Part shown: positions 46,183-55,558 of the stretch, in pieces
Position numbering within the stretch: the stretch's first letter is position 1
Layout of the letters: each line of letters opens with the position of its first letter
Origin: an uncultured Bacilli bacterium
GTDB lineage: Bacteria > Bacillota_I > Bacilli_A > RF39 > UBA660
Reading direction: 5' to 3'
DNA: 64,000 nucleotides
Assembly: GCA_947629395.1 (NCBI GenBank)
Contig: CANRDQ010000003.1
Location: forward strand, 1-64,000
The notes under the pieces: model-generated
Seen by the model: the letters and a program-made list of their open reading frames with translations, nothing else
Told to the model about the DNA's origin: nothing
The model's database searches: none
Made by a program: the position numbers and the translations under genes

Positions 46183-46605
46183 ATGAAAAAAGAATCAAAA
46201 AAAGTAGCAAAAATAAATAAAGAGGTAAATGATTTTAAAGCATTTATTTCACGTGGTAACGTCGTTGACATGGCTGTCGGTGTTATCGTGGGTGGTGCTT
46301 TTGGAAAAATAGTTACTAGCTTAGTAAATGATATTTTAATGCCACTTATTGGAACAATATTAGGAGGTTTAAACTTTACATCTTTAAGTATTAAAATAGT
46401 AGATGCTAATATAGCATATGGTAATTTTATTCAATCAATTGTAGACTTTCTAATTATTTCATTTTGTATTTTCTTAATGGTAAAATTCTTTGAAAAAATG
46501 AAAAGACATGATGAAAAAGAAACAACAGAAGAAGCACCAAAAAAAGAAGAATATATTGTTTTACTAGAAGAAATTAGAGACTTATTAAAAGATAATAATA
46601 ACTAG
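46183..46605 (+). CDS. mscL: large-conductance mechanosensitive channel MscL
   Basis: Homopentameric tension-gated channel, 140 aa. TM1 carries the pore motif NVVDMAVGVIVGGAFGKIV at about 26-44 with the N-terminal helix KAFISRGNV. TM2 (about 86-107) precedes a charged C-terminal helix ending LEEIRDLLK. It complements the MscS channel encoded at the left end. It is followed by dusB after 15 bp. Confidence 0.96.
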   Translation: MKKESKKVAKINKEVNDFKAFISRGNVVDMAVGVIVGGAFGKIVTSLVNDILMPLIGTILGGLNFTSLSIKIVDANIAYGNFIQSIVDFLIISFCIFLMVKFFEKMKRHDEKETTEEAPKKEEYIVLLEEIRDLLKDNNN

Positions 46606-46620
46606 AAAGTTGGTGTTAGT

Positions 46621-47616
46621 ATGCAATGGAAAATTGGTGATGTAAATATTCAAAATCAAGTAGTACTTGCACCAATGGCTGGTATTTCTAATTCTGCTTT
46701 TAGAACTATTGTTAAAGATTTTGGTTGTGGCTTAATCTATGCTGAAATGGTAAGTGATAAAGCTATAACTTATCAGAATCAAAAAACAATAGATATGCTT
46801 TATATGACTGATTATGAACGTCCAATAGTTCAACAAATTTTTGGATCAGATGAAAAATCATTTGTCGAAGCAGCAAAGTATATATATGAACATATGCATC
46901 CAGATATAATTGATATAAATATGGGATGTCCAGTTCCTAAAGTAGCATTACGTGCTCAAGCTGGAGCTTCGCTTTTAAAAAATCCAACTAAAATAAAAAA
47001 AATTGTCGAAGTTGTAGTAAAAAGTGTACCTATACCAATTACAGTAAAAATAAGAAGTGGCTGGGATCAAGAGCATATTAATGCCGTGGAAGTCGCAAAA
47101 ATTTGTGAGGAAGCAGGAGCAAGTGCAATATGTGTTCATCCTAGAACTAGATCACAAGGATATAGTGGAAAAGCTGATTGGAATATTATCAAACAAGTCA
47201 AAGAAAGTGTACATATTCCTGTGATTGGTAATGGTGATATCAAAACAGCTGAGGATGCCAAAAGAATGTTGGAACAAACTAATTGTGATGCTGTAATGAT
47301 TGCTAGAGGAGTATTAGGTAATCCATGGTTAGTAAGAGATATTATAGAATTACTTGATAATAAACCAAAATCTTCTCCACCAACAGCTCAAGATAAAGTA
47401 GATATGTGTTTAAAACATCTAAATTTATTAGCAGGCACCAAAAATGAGAAAATAGCACGACTAGAAATTAGAAATCATGTTGCCTGGTATTTAAAAGGAA
47501 TTAAAAATTCTAATGAAATAAAAAACAAAATATATAAATGTGAAAATATTCATGATATAATTTTAGTATTAAATGCTTATAAGGAGGAACTTCAAAATGA
47601 AGAAAAAAGAAGTTAG
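46621..47616 (+). CDS. dusB: tRNA-dihydrouridine synthase (DusB type)
   Basis: FMN enzyme reducing uridine to dihydrouridine in tRNA, 331 aa. The N-terminal VVLAPMAGISNSAFR, the catalytic Cys in DINMGCPVPKV, the ICVHPRTRSQGYSG segment and VIGNGDIKTAEDA are diagnostic. MIARGVLGNPWLVRDI closes the TIM barrel, and a helical C-terminal domain follows. The RDD gene ATG lies inside its 3' end. Position before lysS matches Bacillus (dus-lysS). Confidence 0.95.
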   Translation: MQWKIGDVNIQNQVVLAPMAGISNSAFRTIVKDFGCGLIYAEMVSDKAITYQNQKTIDMLYMTDYERPIVQQIFGSDEKSFVEAAKYIYEHMHPDIIDINMGCPVPKVALRAQAGASLLKNPTKIKKIVEVVVKSVPIPITVKIRSGWDQEHINAVEVAKICEEAGASAICVHPRTRSQGYSGKADWNIIKQVKESVHIPVIGNGDIKTAEDAKRMLEQTNCDAVMIARGVLGNPWLVRDIIELLDNKPKSSPPTAQDKVDMCLKHLNLLAGTKNEKIARLEIRNHVAWYLKGIKNSNEIKNKIYKCENIHDIILVLNAYKEELQNEEKRS

Positions 47617-48265
47617 CAAAGTTATTACTGAAAAAAATTTAATTTCTAATAAAGCATATTTCTTTCAAAGATTAATTGCTTATATTTTAGATATGTTTAT
47701 TGTTACTTTAATTGTATCATTATTATCACAGCCTTTTATAGATTTAAAAACAATGAATAAATTACAAGAAGAAGAAAGTAAGGTTGTAGAAAAATATATG
47801 AAAGGTGATATTAAACCAGAAACTTATGTATACCAATCAATGGATATTAATTATCAAATAGCTAGAAATAATGGAGCTTACTCATTAATTTCTATGGCAG
47901 TCATAATCTTATATTTTGTGGTATACCAATTTTACAATAAAGGTCAAACAATAGGTAAGAAAATAATGAATATTCAAATAGTTAAAGATGATCGAACTAG
48001 TTTGTCTATAGATGATTTGATTTATCGTAGTTTAATTATCAATTCCTTAATATTTAATCTGTTAACCTTTGCCTTGATGACTTTCGCATCTCGTACCGCC
48101 TATTTTTATGGAGCAATAATATTAGAAGTTATTCAATATATTATTTTAATAGCTATATTCTTTATGGCAATCTTTAGAAAAGATGGTAGAGGACTTCATG
48201 ATTTAGTTGCGAAAACTATTGTAGTAAAAAAAGAAATCTTAAAAGAAGAGGAGTGTAATGCATGA
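47597..48265 (+). CDS. RDD-family membrane protein
   Basis: A 222-aa membrane protein. The RDD landmark is FFQRLIAYILDMFIVTLIVSLL near the N-terminus, where the usual Arg and Asp are present. Further membrane segments lie at about 94-112, 145-165 and 173-193. The late GRGLHDLVAKTIVVKK is typical. The ATG follows AAGGAGG and lies within dusB. The end overlaps lysS by 4 bp. The RDD family has been linked to ion or solute transport in some bacteria, but the function here is unknown. Confidence 0.8.
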   Translation: MKKKEVSKVITEKNLISNKAYFFQRLIAYILDMFIVTLIVSLLSQPFIDLKTMNKLQEEESKVVEKYMKGDIKPETYVYQSMDINYQIARNNGAYSLISMAVIILYFVVYQFYNKGQTIGKKIMNIQIVKDDRTSLSIDDLIYRSLIINSLIFNLLTFALMTFASRTAYFYGAIILEVIQYIILIAIFFMAIFRKDGRGLHDLVAKTIVVKKEILKEEECNA

Positions 48266-49752
48266 GAGAATTTACAGAACAAGAACAAGTAAGAAGAGAA
48301 AAAGTAGAAAAAATAAGAGAATATTGTAATCCATACCCAGATAGATATGAAACTAATTATGAAATAAAAGATGCTGCTCAATTAGAAGATGGAGTAGATG
48401 GAGTATGTGTTGCTGGAAGAATTATTTTAATGAGAAAAATGGGAAAAATGAGTTTCCTAACAATTGGAGATATATATGGTAAAATCCAAGTATCCGTAAA
48501 AATAGATATGATTGGAGAAGAAGCATATAAGAATTTCAAAGCAGACTATGATTTAGGAGATTTTATTGGAGTAAAAGGTGAAATCTTTACTACTCATACA
48601 GGAGAAAAAACAATCCGTGCTAGTGAAATTAAATTCTTAGGAAAAGCTTTAAAACCACTTCCAGAAAAATTTCATGGAGTAGAAGATGTAGAAATTCTAT
48701 ATCGTGAAAGATATTTAGATTTAATAGCTAATGAAGAAACAAAACAAAAGTTTTTATTCCGTAGTCGTTTTATCAAAGAAATGCGTAACTACTTAGATGA
48801 AAAAGGTTACCTTGAAATAGAAACACCTATTTTAAATAATAAAGCTAGTGGAGCCTTAGCAAAACCATTTATTACTCACCATAATGCTTTAGATATTAAT
48901 TTATATTTAAGAATAGCTCCTGAAACATATCTAAAAAGAGCAATCGTTGGAGGATTTACTAAAGTATTTGAGATAGGTCGTTGCTTTAGAAATGAAGGTA
49001 TGGATGCTACTCACTTACAAGACTTTACTATGATAGAAGGATATGGTGCTTATCTAAATTATAAAGATAACATGAAATTTTTAAGAGAAATGTTACAAAC
49101 TATTGTTGAAAAATTATTTGGAACCTTAACTATCGAAATTGAAGATCAAATGGTAGACTTAAGTGGAGAGTGGGAAAGCGTTAGCTTTAGAGATTTAATT
49201 TTAAGATATTGTGATATAGATATTCAAGTTTATAATACTAAAGAAGCATTATTAAATAAAATTAAAGAAGATAAGATAGAAATTGATAGTGAAACACCAT
49301 TAGAGGACTTAGGATTTGGTAATTTAGTTGATCAATTATATAAAAAAGTGGCTCGTCCACACGTTATCAATCCAATTTTCTTAACTGAACATCCAATTGA
49401 ATTATCACCCCTTGCACGAGCTAATGATGAAAATCCAAACGTAACAGATCGTTTCCAACTAGTAATAAATGGTGCAGAAATTATTAATGCATATTCAGAA
49501 CTTGTTGATCCACAAGAACAAGAAAGAAGATTAGAAGCTCAAGCAAAACTTAAAGCTTCTGGTGATGAAGATGCTATGCCAATGGATTACGATTATATTA
49601 ATGCCATGGAATATGGAATGCCACCTATTTCTGGTTGGGGAATGGGAATAGATAGAGTTGTACAACTATTAACTAATAGTAAAAATATCAAAGATGTTGT
49701 TATGTTCCCATTAATGCGTCCATTAGAAGAAAATAAAAATGAAAAGATGTAG
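48262..49752 (+). CDS. lysS: lysyl-tRNA synthetase, class II
   Basis: Class II synthetase, 496 aa. The N-terminal OB-fold anticodon domain (VAGRIILMRKMGKMSFLTI) is followed by motif 1 (FIKEMRNYLDEKGYLEIETPIL), motif 2 (FEIGRCFRNEGMDATHLQDFT) and motif 3 (GWGMGIDRVVQLL). It ends with a hairpin terminator. No T-box precedes it; translation may be coupled to the RDD gene through the ATGA overlap. Confidence 0.97.
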   Translation: MREFTEQEQVRREKVEKIREYCNPYPDRYETNYEIKDAAQLEDGVDGVCVAGRIILMRKMGKMSFLTIGDIYGKIQVSVKIDMIGEEAYKNFKADYDLGDFIGVKGEIFTTHTGEKTIRASEIKFLGKALKPLPEKFHGVEDVEILYRERYLDLIANEETKQKFLFRSRFIKEMRNYLDEKGYLEIETPILNNKASGALAKPFITHHNALDINLYLRIAPETYLKRAIVGGFTKVFEIGRCFRNEGMDATHLQDFTMIEGYGAYLNYKDNMKFLREMLQTIVEKLFGTLTIEIEDQMVDLSGEWESVSFRDLILRYCDIDIQVYNTKEALLNKIKEDKIEIDSETPLEDLGFGNLVDQLYKKVARPHVINPIFLTEHPIELSPLARANDENPNVTDRFQLVINGAEIINAYSELVDPQEQERRLEAQAKLKASGDEDAMPMDYDYINAMEYGMPPISGWGMGIDRVVQLLTNSKNIKDVVMFPLMRPLEENKNEKM

Positions 49753-49775
49753 TTAAAAAAGCTACATCTTCTTTT
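49744..49775 (+). terminator. lysS terminator
   Basis: AAGATGTAG pairs perfectly with CTACATCTT; the lysS stop TAG forms part of the stem. A short T run follows. Confidence 0.85.
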
Positions 49776-49792
49776 AAAAATGGTATAAAAAC

Positions 49793-49820
49793 TTGTTTTT
49801 TCTATATTTTATAGTATAAT
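49793..49820 (+). promoter_or_regulatory. promoter of YfcC-type transporter gene
   Basis: TTGTTT, 16-bp spacer, TATAAT, about 23 bp upstream of the gene. Confidence 0.6.
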
Positions 49821-49842
49821 AAAGTTGTTAGGAGGATTTTAG

Positions 49843-51249
49843 ATGAAGAAAAATAACATGCTTAAGATTGTTCTTGGGTTAATGATTGTATTAATGATTA
49901 TCACTTGGATTATACCAGCTGCATATTTTCAATCAACTCTTGTAGAACAAGGTAGAGTACAAATGGGACTATTTGATCTATTTAATTATCCAGCTACTAC
50001 ATTAACATATTTTGGATATGTTTCTATATTCATACTATTAGTTGGTGGTTTCTATGCTGTTTTAAACAAAACAGGTGCATATCGTAAATTATTAGATAAA
50101 ATAGTTAGTATTTTTAAAGGAGAAGAAAAACTTGCTTTAGCAGCTATTATGGTATTGATAGCAATTGGAGTATCTGTATGTGGTTTACAACTTGCACTTC
50201 TTATGTTCTTCCCACTTATTATCGCTCTTATCCTATTAATGGGATACGATAAAATTGTTGCAGCACTTGCTACAGTAGGTTCTGTTACAGTTGGTTTAAT
50301 GGGAACTACATTTGCTTACAATATCACAGGTGTATTAAATCAAATATTTACTACTGATGTATATACAGAAATTATTACTAAAGTTGTAATTTTAGTATTA
50401 GGTTTAATCATCTTAATCTTTAATACTATTAAATATATTGATAGTAAAAAAGGTAAAAAATCTAAAGATGCTAAAGAATTAGAATATTTAGTTCCAAAAG
50501 AAGAAAAAGATTCTAAAAAGAAAAAAGTTTGGCCTTTAGTTGTAGTTTTAGATTTAATTTTTATAATTACAGTATTGGCATTCATTTCTTGGGATGGTGC
50601 ATTTAGTATTGATATCTTTACTAAAGCTCAAGAAGCAGTAACAAAATTTGAAATTCAAAAATTTGCTATTTTTGGAAAATTACTTGGAAATGTAAATGCA
50701 TTTGGAAATTGGACAGTTGCAGAATTAGAAGTTGTTCTAGTAATTGCTTCAATTATTCTAGCATTAGTTTACAAAATCAAATTTAGTGAATATATTGATA
50801 CAATGATTGAAGGTGCTAAAAAAGCATTCAAACCTGCATTATTAGTAGCATTAATCTATACATGTTTAGTTATTACAACTTATCATCCATTCCAATTAAT
50901 AATTTATGATTGGTTCTATAACTTAACAAAAGGATTTAATGTAGCTACAACTACAATAGTAGCAGCTTTAGCAGGATTATTTAATGTAGATGGTGCTTAT
51001 AGTTTCCAAAGCGCTGCTCCATATTTACAATCTTTAGTAAGTGATCAAGCTGTTTATCCATTAATCACAATAATTTTCCAAACTATGTATGGATTAGTAA
51101 TGTTAATCGCACCAACAAGTGTAGTATTAATGGTAACATTAGATTACTTAGAAATTTCTTACAAAGAATGGCTAAAGAATGTTTGGAAGTTAGCATTAGA
51201 ACTATTAGTAGTTCTAGTAATTATCTTCACAGTTCTTTTAGTAATATAA
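49843..51249 (+). CDS. YfcC/DcuC-family membrane transporter
   Basis: A 468-aa polytopic membrane protein with about 11-12 hydrophobic segments. The N-terminus MLKIVLGLMIVLMIITWIIPA and the VGGFYAVLNKTGAYRKLLD segment are typical of the YfcC/ArcD-like branch of C4-dicarboxylate and basic amino acid carriers. A charged cytoplasmic loop at about 200-228 (KKGKKSKDAKELEYLVPKEEKD) divides two homologous halves. It has its own promoter and terminator. Substrate is unknown; arginine, lysine or peptides are possible by family. Confidence 0.75.
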   Translation: MKKNNMLKIVLGLMIVLMIITWIIPAAYFQSTLVEQGRVQMGLFDLFNYPATTLTYFGYVSIFILLVGGFYAVLNKTGAYRKLLDKIVSIFKGEEKLALAAIMVLIAIGVSVCGLQLALLMFFPLIIALILLMGYDKIVAALATVGSVTVGLMGTTFAYNITGVLNQIFTTDVYTEIITKVVILVLGLIILIFNTIKYIDSKKGKKSKDAKELEYLVPKEEKDSKKKKVWPLVVVLDLIFIITVLAFISWDGAFSIDIFTKAQEAVTKFEIQKFAIFGKLLGNVNAFGNWTVAELEVVLVIASIILALVYKIKFSEYIDTMIEGAKKAFKPALLVALIYTCLVITTYHPFQLIIYDWFYNLTKGFNVATTTIVAALAGLFNVDGAYSFQSAAPYLQSLVSDQAVYPLITIIFQTMYGLVMLIAPTSVVLMVTLDYLEISYKEWLKNVWKLALELLVVLVIIFTVLLVI

Positions 51250-51257
51250 AAGTTAAA

Positions 51258-51285
51258 AACTTAATCGCAAAGATTAAGTTTTTTT
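51258..51285 (+). terminator. terminator after YfcC-type gene
   Basis: AACTTAATC, loop GCAAA, GATTAAGTT, then five T. The 9-bp stem is perfect. Confidence 0.9.
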
Positions 51286-51373
51286 GTTTGTTAAAAATCT
51301 GTCATTTTTTTGGGAACATATTTTATTGAATTTAGACTCAAAATATTCATAGAATATAATAGGAGGAGATAAA

Positions 51374-53677
51374 ATGTTTTCAAAATTTAATGAAGATGCT
51401 CAAAGAGTTTTAACTAACTCAAAAAAAGAAATGCAAAAGTTGAAACATCCTTATGTAGGAAGTGAACATTTATTACTAGCTATTTTAAATATGCAAGACT
51501 TAAATGTTACAAAAAAACTTAATCAATTTGGTATTAATTATAATAATTTTTATAAAGAAGTATTAAATGTAATAGGAGAAGGAACAGAAAGTAATAGTTG
51601 GTTTTTATATACTCCTCTATTAAAAAGAGTAATTGAATCAGCAGCCTTAGATGGAAAAGAAAATGAAAATGGAGAAGTTACAGTTGAAAATTTATTCTTT
51701 GCCTTATTAGAAGAAGGAGAAGGAGTAGCCATAAGACTATTAATAGGTATGAATATTGATACAGATGAATTGTATGATGAATTTATGGATAAGTTATCTC
51801 CAAAACATGGAGAAAATAAACATAAATTATTAATAGAAGAATATGCTGTAGATTTTAATAAAAGAGCTAAACTTGGAGAAATAGATCCCGTAGTAGGTTG
51901 TGAAAAAGAAATTCAACGCTTAATAGAAATACTATCTAGAAGAACCAAAAATAATCCTTTATTAATAGGAGAAGCAGGAGTTGGAAAAACAGCTATAGTC
52001 GAAGAGCTAGCTAGAAGAATAGAATCAGGCAACATTCCTGAAAGTTTAAAAAACAAACATATTTATTCTATGACCATGTCTTCTTTAATCGCCGGTACTA
52101 AATATCGAGGAGAATTTGAAGAAAGAATAAATAAAGTTATTGAGAGTATTGAAGAAAATCCTAATATAATAGTTTTTATAGATGAAATTCATACTATGGT
52201 AGGAGCAGGAGGAGCTGAAGGTGCAATAGATGCTTCTAATATATTAAAGCCAGCTTTAGCACGTGGAAAAATAAAAATAATAGGTGCTACTACTAATAAT
52301 GAATATAAAAAATTTATTGAACAAGATAAGGCCTTGGATAGAAGATTTCAAAAGTTAGAAATTAAAGAGCCTAATGCAGAAAAATTGAAACAAATTTTAT
52401 TAAAATTAAAACCATTATATGAAAGTTATCATGGAACTCAAATAGATGATGAAATAATTGATTTAATTATAGATTTTAGCAATAAATATATACATAATCG
52501 AAAACAACCTGATAAAGCCATAGATATATTAGACGAAGTTTGTGCCAAAGCTTCCTTAATGTTAAATCCTTTAGAAAAGCAACAAATAGATACTATTTCA
52601 GAATTAAACAGATACAAAGAATTAAAAAATAAAGCAGTATTAAATCAGGATTATGAGAAAGCTTCTAATTATAAAGCCAAAGAACAAGAACTAGAAGATA
52701 AATATAACAAACTACAACTTAAAATTTCCAAAAATACTAAAACAAAGAAAATAACTAAAGAAATAGTAAAAGATGTCGTATCTCTTCAAAGTAAAATTCC
52801 TATTTATGAAAGTGAAGATATGTTAAAAGTAGTCAGAAACTTAAAAAAAGAACTAACCAAGAAAATAATGGGTCAAGATGATATCATTGAAGACCTATGT
52901 AAATTTACTATGAAATTAAAGTGTAACTATTTAAAAATGAAACCTTATTCATTTTTGTTAGTTGGTCCAACAGGTGTAGGGAAAACTTACTTAGTAAAGG
53001 AATATGCTGAAAATCTTTATAATAAAGAATCTTTTATTCGAGTTGATATGAGTGAATATAAAGAAGCTCATAGTGTGAGTAAAATTATTGGTTCTCCACC
53101 AGGATATATAGGTTATAATGACTGCAACAACGTGTTAGAACTTGTAAAAAACAATCCTAATTCTATTATATTATTAGACGAAATAGAAAAAGCTCATCCT
53201 GATGTTATAAAACTTTTTTTACAAATATTAGATGAAGGGAAAATAAAAAATTCCAAAGGAGAAGAAATATACTTTGATAATACTTTAATATTTATGACTT
53301 CTAATTTAGGTTGTGAAAAGTCCAAAGTTGGATTCACAAAACAAAATCAAAAAATTTCCACAGAAATGAGAGACTTTTTTAGTATAGAATTTTTAAATAG
53401 AGTAGATAAAATTTATTATTTCCACAATTTATGTGGAAAAGATGTAAAAAATATAATAAGTTATAAACTAAATCTGTTGAAAAAACAATTTTTAGATAAT
53501 ATTAAATTAAATTATTCACAAGAAACTGTGGAAGATATTTTATCAAGGTGTGAATATTTAGAATTTGGAGCTAGAAAAATAGATAAAATCATAAATGAAT
53601 ATATAGAATCAGAAATAACTTCTCAACTTCTCATAGGTGCTAGAGAAATTGATTTTAAAGGACTTAAAATAGCTTAA
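51374..53677 (+). CDS. clpC: AAA+ unfoldase ClpC
   Basis: Hsp100 unfoldase that feeds ClpP, 767 aa. The N-terminal Clp repeat domain (MFSKFNEDAQRVL, VGSEHLLLAIL) is present. The first AAA module has Walker A GEAGVGKTAIVE and IDEIHTMVGAGG. The short middle domain carries a UVR-like coiled coil (NQDYEKASNYKAKEQELED), placing it in ClpC rather than ClpB. The second module has GPTGVGKTYL. It is shorter than Bacillus ClpC (810 aa), mainly in the C-terminal part. The ctsR-mcsA-mcsB genes that normally precede clpC are missing, and I see no CtsR heptad repeat upstream. AGGAGGAG precedes the ATG. Confidence 0.93.
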   Translation: MFSKFNEDAQRVLTNSKKEMQKLKHPYVGSEHLLLAILNMQDLNVTKKLNQFGINYNNFYKEVLNVIGEGTESNSWFLYTPLLKRVIESAALDGKENENGEVTVENLFFALLEEGEGVAIRLLIGMNIDTDELYDEFMDKLSPKHGENKHKLLIEEYAVDFNKRAKLGEIDPVVGCEKEIQRLIEILSRRTKNNPLLIGEAGVGKTAIVEELARRIESGNIPESLKNKHIYSMTMSSLIAGTKYRGEFEERINKVIESIEENPNIIVFIDEIHTMVGAGGAEGAIDASNILKPALARGKIKIIGATTNNEYKKFIEQDKALDRRFQKLEIKEPNAEKLKQILLKLKPLYESYHGTQIDDEIIDLIIDFSNKYIHNRKQPDKAIDILDEVCAKASLMLNPLEKQQIDTISELNRYKELKNKAVLNQDYEKASNYKAKEQELEDKYNKLQLKISKNTKTKKITKEIVKDVVSLQSKIPIYESEDMLKVVRNLKKELTKKIMGQDDIIEDLCKFTMKLKCNYLKMKPYSFLLVGPTGVGKTYLVKEYAENLYNKESFIRVDMSEYKEAHSVSKIIGSPPGYIGYNDCNNVLELVKNNPNSIILLDEIEKAHPDVIKLFLQILDEGKIKNSKGEEIYFDNTLIFMTSNLGCEKSKVGFTKQNQKISTEMRDFFSIEFLNRVDKIYYFHNLCGKDVKNIISYKLNLLKKQFLDNIKLNYSQETVEDILSRCEYLEFGARKIDKIINEYIESEITSQLLIGAREIDFKGLKIA

Positions 53678-53702
53678 TAAATTTGGAAAAATAAATAACC
53701 CG

Positions 53703-53711
53703 TGTTATAAT
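53703..53711 (+). promoter_or_regulatory. cysS promoter (extended -10)
   Basis: TGTTATAAT, an extended -10 about 24 bp upstream of cysS; the -35 is unclear. No T-box leader is present. Confidence 0.5.
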
Positions 53712-53734
53712 GGCTTGTAGAAGTAGGTGATTTT

Positions 53735-55132
53735 ATGAAATTATATAATACTTTAACTAGACAAGTAGAAAAATTTATTCCTCGAGAAGAAGGAAAAGTT
53801 AAGTTATATACTTGTGGACCTACTGTTTATCATTATGCTCATATTGGAAATATTCGTAACTACATTGGCAATGATATTTTAGAAAAAACATTAAAATATG
53901 TCGGATATGATGTAAAAAGAGCTATGAATATTACTGATGTTGGTCATTTAACTAGTGATTCTGATTCTGGTGAAGATAAGATGGAAGTAGCTAGAAAAAG
54001 AGAAGGTAAATCTGCCTATGATATTGCCAAATATTATACAGATGCTTTCTTTGAAGACTTTAAAAAAGTCAATTGTGCTGTACCAGAGTTTGTTTCACCA
54101 GCTACTGATAATATAGATATGTACATTAAAATTATCACTAGATTACTTGAAAAAGGTTATGCTTATGAATCAGGAGGTAATATTTATTTTGATATTACTA
54201 AGCTAGATGATTACTATGTTTTAACTAATCACGTAGAAGATAAAATGGTAGTAGGTGTACGTGAAGGCGTAGAATATGATGATAGAAAGAAAAATCAAGC
54301 CGATTTTGCTTTGTGGTTTACTACCAGTAAGTTTGAAAATCATGAAATGGTTTGGGATTCTCCTTGGGGAGTAGGTTACCCAGGGTGGCATATTGAATGT
54401 ACAGGTATAAGTATTAAATATTTAGGAGAATATTTAGATATCCATACTGGAGGAATAGATAACATTTTTCCACATCATACTAATGAAATTGCTCAATCTG
54501 AAGCTTATTTGGGACATAAATGGTGCAATTACTGGTTTCATAATGAACATTTAATCGATGAATCAGGTAAAATGAGTAAATCAAAAGGAGCTATTTTAAG
54601 AATAAAGACCCTAGAAGAAAAAGGTTATAATCCCTTATCATTCAGATTTATGTGTTTAAACTCTAATTATAGAAAACAATTATTATTTACTTATGAAGCC
54701 CTTGATCAAGCTGAGGCTACTTTAAATAAATTATATAGTAAAATTTCTTCTATTCCTAAAGAAGGAGAAATGCAAGAAACAAAATTTACCGAATATAAAA
54801 ATAAGTTTATAGAAGAAATGAGTAATGATTTAAATACATCTAATGCCATGACTGTACTTTATGATTTAATTAAAGATAATGAAGTTAATGGTAATACAAA
54901 AAGAGAATTAATTTCTAGTTTTGATGAGATATTTTCTTTAGATTTATTAAAAGAACATAGTATGGAAATATCCGCTGAATTAGAAGAATACATAAAAGAA
55001 AAAATAGAAGAAAGAAAAATAGCTAAAGCTAATAAAGATTATGAAAAGGCAGATGCTATTCGTGATGAACTTTTAAAGAAAAATATTTGTCTTAAAGATA
55101 CAAGAGAAGGAACTACTTATGAACTAATATAG
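53735..55132 (+). CDS. cysS: cysteinyl-tRNA synthetase
   Basis: Class I synthetase, 465 aa. Zinc-coordinating and HIGH motifs are in LYTCGPTVYHYAHIGNIRNY. The second zinc part is PGWHIECTGIS with HTGGIDNIFPHHTNEIAQSE. KMSKS is intact (GKMSKSKG). The C-terminal DALR domain contains the usual KANKDYEKADAIRDEL. In Bacillus the order is cysS-mrnC-rlmB-yacP-sigH, reproduced here without yacP. Confidence 0.97.
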   Translation: MKLYNTLTRQVEKFIPREEGKVKLYTCGPTVYHYAHIGNIRNYIGNDILEKTLKYVGYDVKRAMNITDVGHLTSDSDSGEDKMEVARKREGKSAYDIAKYYTDAFFEDFKKVNCAVPEFVSPATDNIDMYIKIITRLLEKGYAYESGGNIYFDITKLDDYYVLTNHVEDKMVVGVREGVEYDDRKKNQADFALWFTTSKFENHEMVWDSPWGVGYPGWHIECTGISIKYLGEYLDIHTGGIDNIFPHHTNEIAQSEAYLGHKWCNYWFHNEHLIDESGKMSKSKGAILRIKTLEEKGYNPLSFRFMCLNSNYRKQLLFTYEALDQAEATLNKLYSKISSIPKEGEMQETKFTEYKNKFIEEMSNDLNTSNAMTVLYDLIKDNEVNGNTKRELISSFDEIFSLDLLKEHSMEISAELEEYIKEKIEERKIAKANKDYEKADAIRDELLKKNICLKDTREGTTYELI

Positions 55133-55147
55133 TTTCTTCTTTTTTTA
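55105..55147 (+). terminator. cysS terminator
   Basis: AGAAGGAACT pairs with AGTTTCTTCT (10 bp, one G-U) followed by seven T. The cysS stop TAG lies at the 3' arm. Confidence 0.75.
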
Positions 55148-55180
55148 TTTTGATGTATAATTATGTCGGAAGTGATTAAT

Positions 55181-55558
55181 ATGCAAACAAAAGAAATAAA
55201 TGTTTTGGTATTAGCTTATTTAGGAGATACTATTTATGAGAATTATATAAGAAGATTTTTAATAAGTAAAAATATCGGCAATGTAGATTCTCTTCAAAAA
55301 GAAGCTGTTAAATATGTTAGTGCCAAAAAACAAGCAGAATTTCTAACTAAAATGATAGAAGAAAACTTTTTAACAGTAGAAGAACTTACTCTAGTAAAAA
55401 GAGCTCGTAATTATAAAACTAAATCCCATCCTAAAAATTGTGATATTATTACATATAAATATGCTACTGGTTTAGAGGCTTTAATAGGATATTTAGATTT
55501 AGAAAATAATAAGGACAGAGTCACAGAAATTATGAATTATATAATAGGAGGTAAATAA
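55181..55558 (+). CDS. mrnC: mini-ribonuclease III (MrnC)
   Basis: Ribonuclease III-like enzyme without a dsRNA-binding domain, which matures 23S rRNA ends in Bacillus. From the chosen ATG, 125 aa: VLAYLGDTIYENYIRRFL carries the catalytic Asp. SLQKEAVKYVSAKKQA, then ARNYKTKSHPKNCDIITYKYATGLEALIGYL, contains the second acidic cluster. GGAAGTGAT precedes the ATG. It shares one base with rlmB (TAATG). Confidence 0.93.
   Translation: MQTKEINVLVLAYLGDTIYENYIRRFLISKNIGNVDSLQKEAVKYVSAKKQAEFLTKMIEENFLTVEELTLVKRARNYKTKSHPKNCDIITYKYATGLEALIGYLDLENNKDRVTEIMNYIIGGK

Noticed and set aside
51355..51360. TATAAT just before clpC as a promoter
   Set aside because: It lies directly against the ribosome site, only 14 bp before the ATG, leaving almost no leader, and no -35 has proper spacing.
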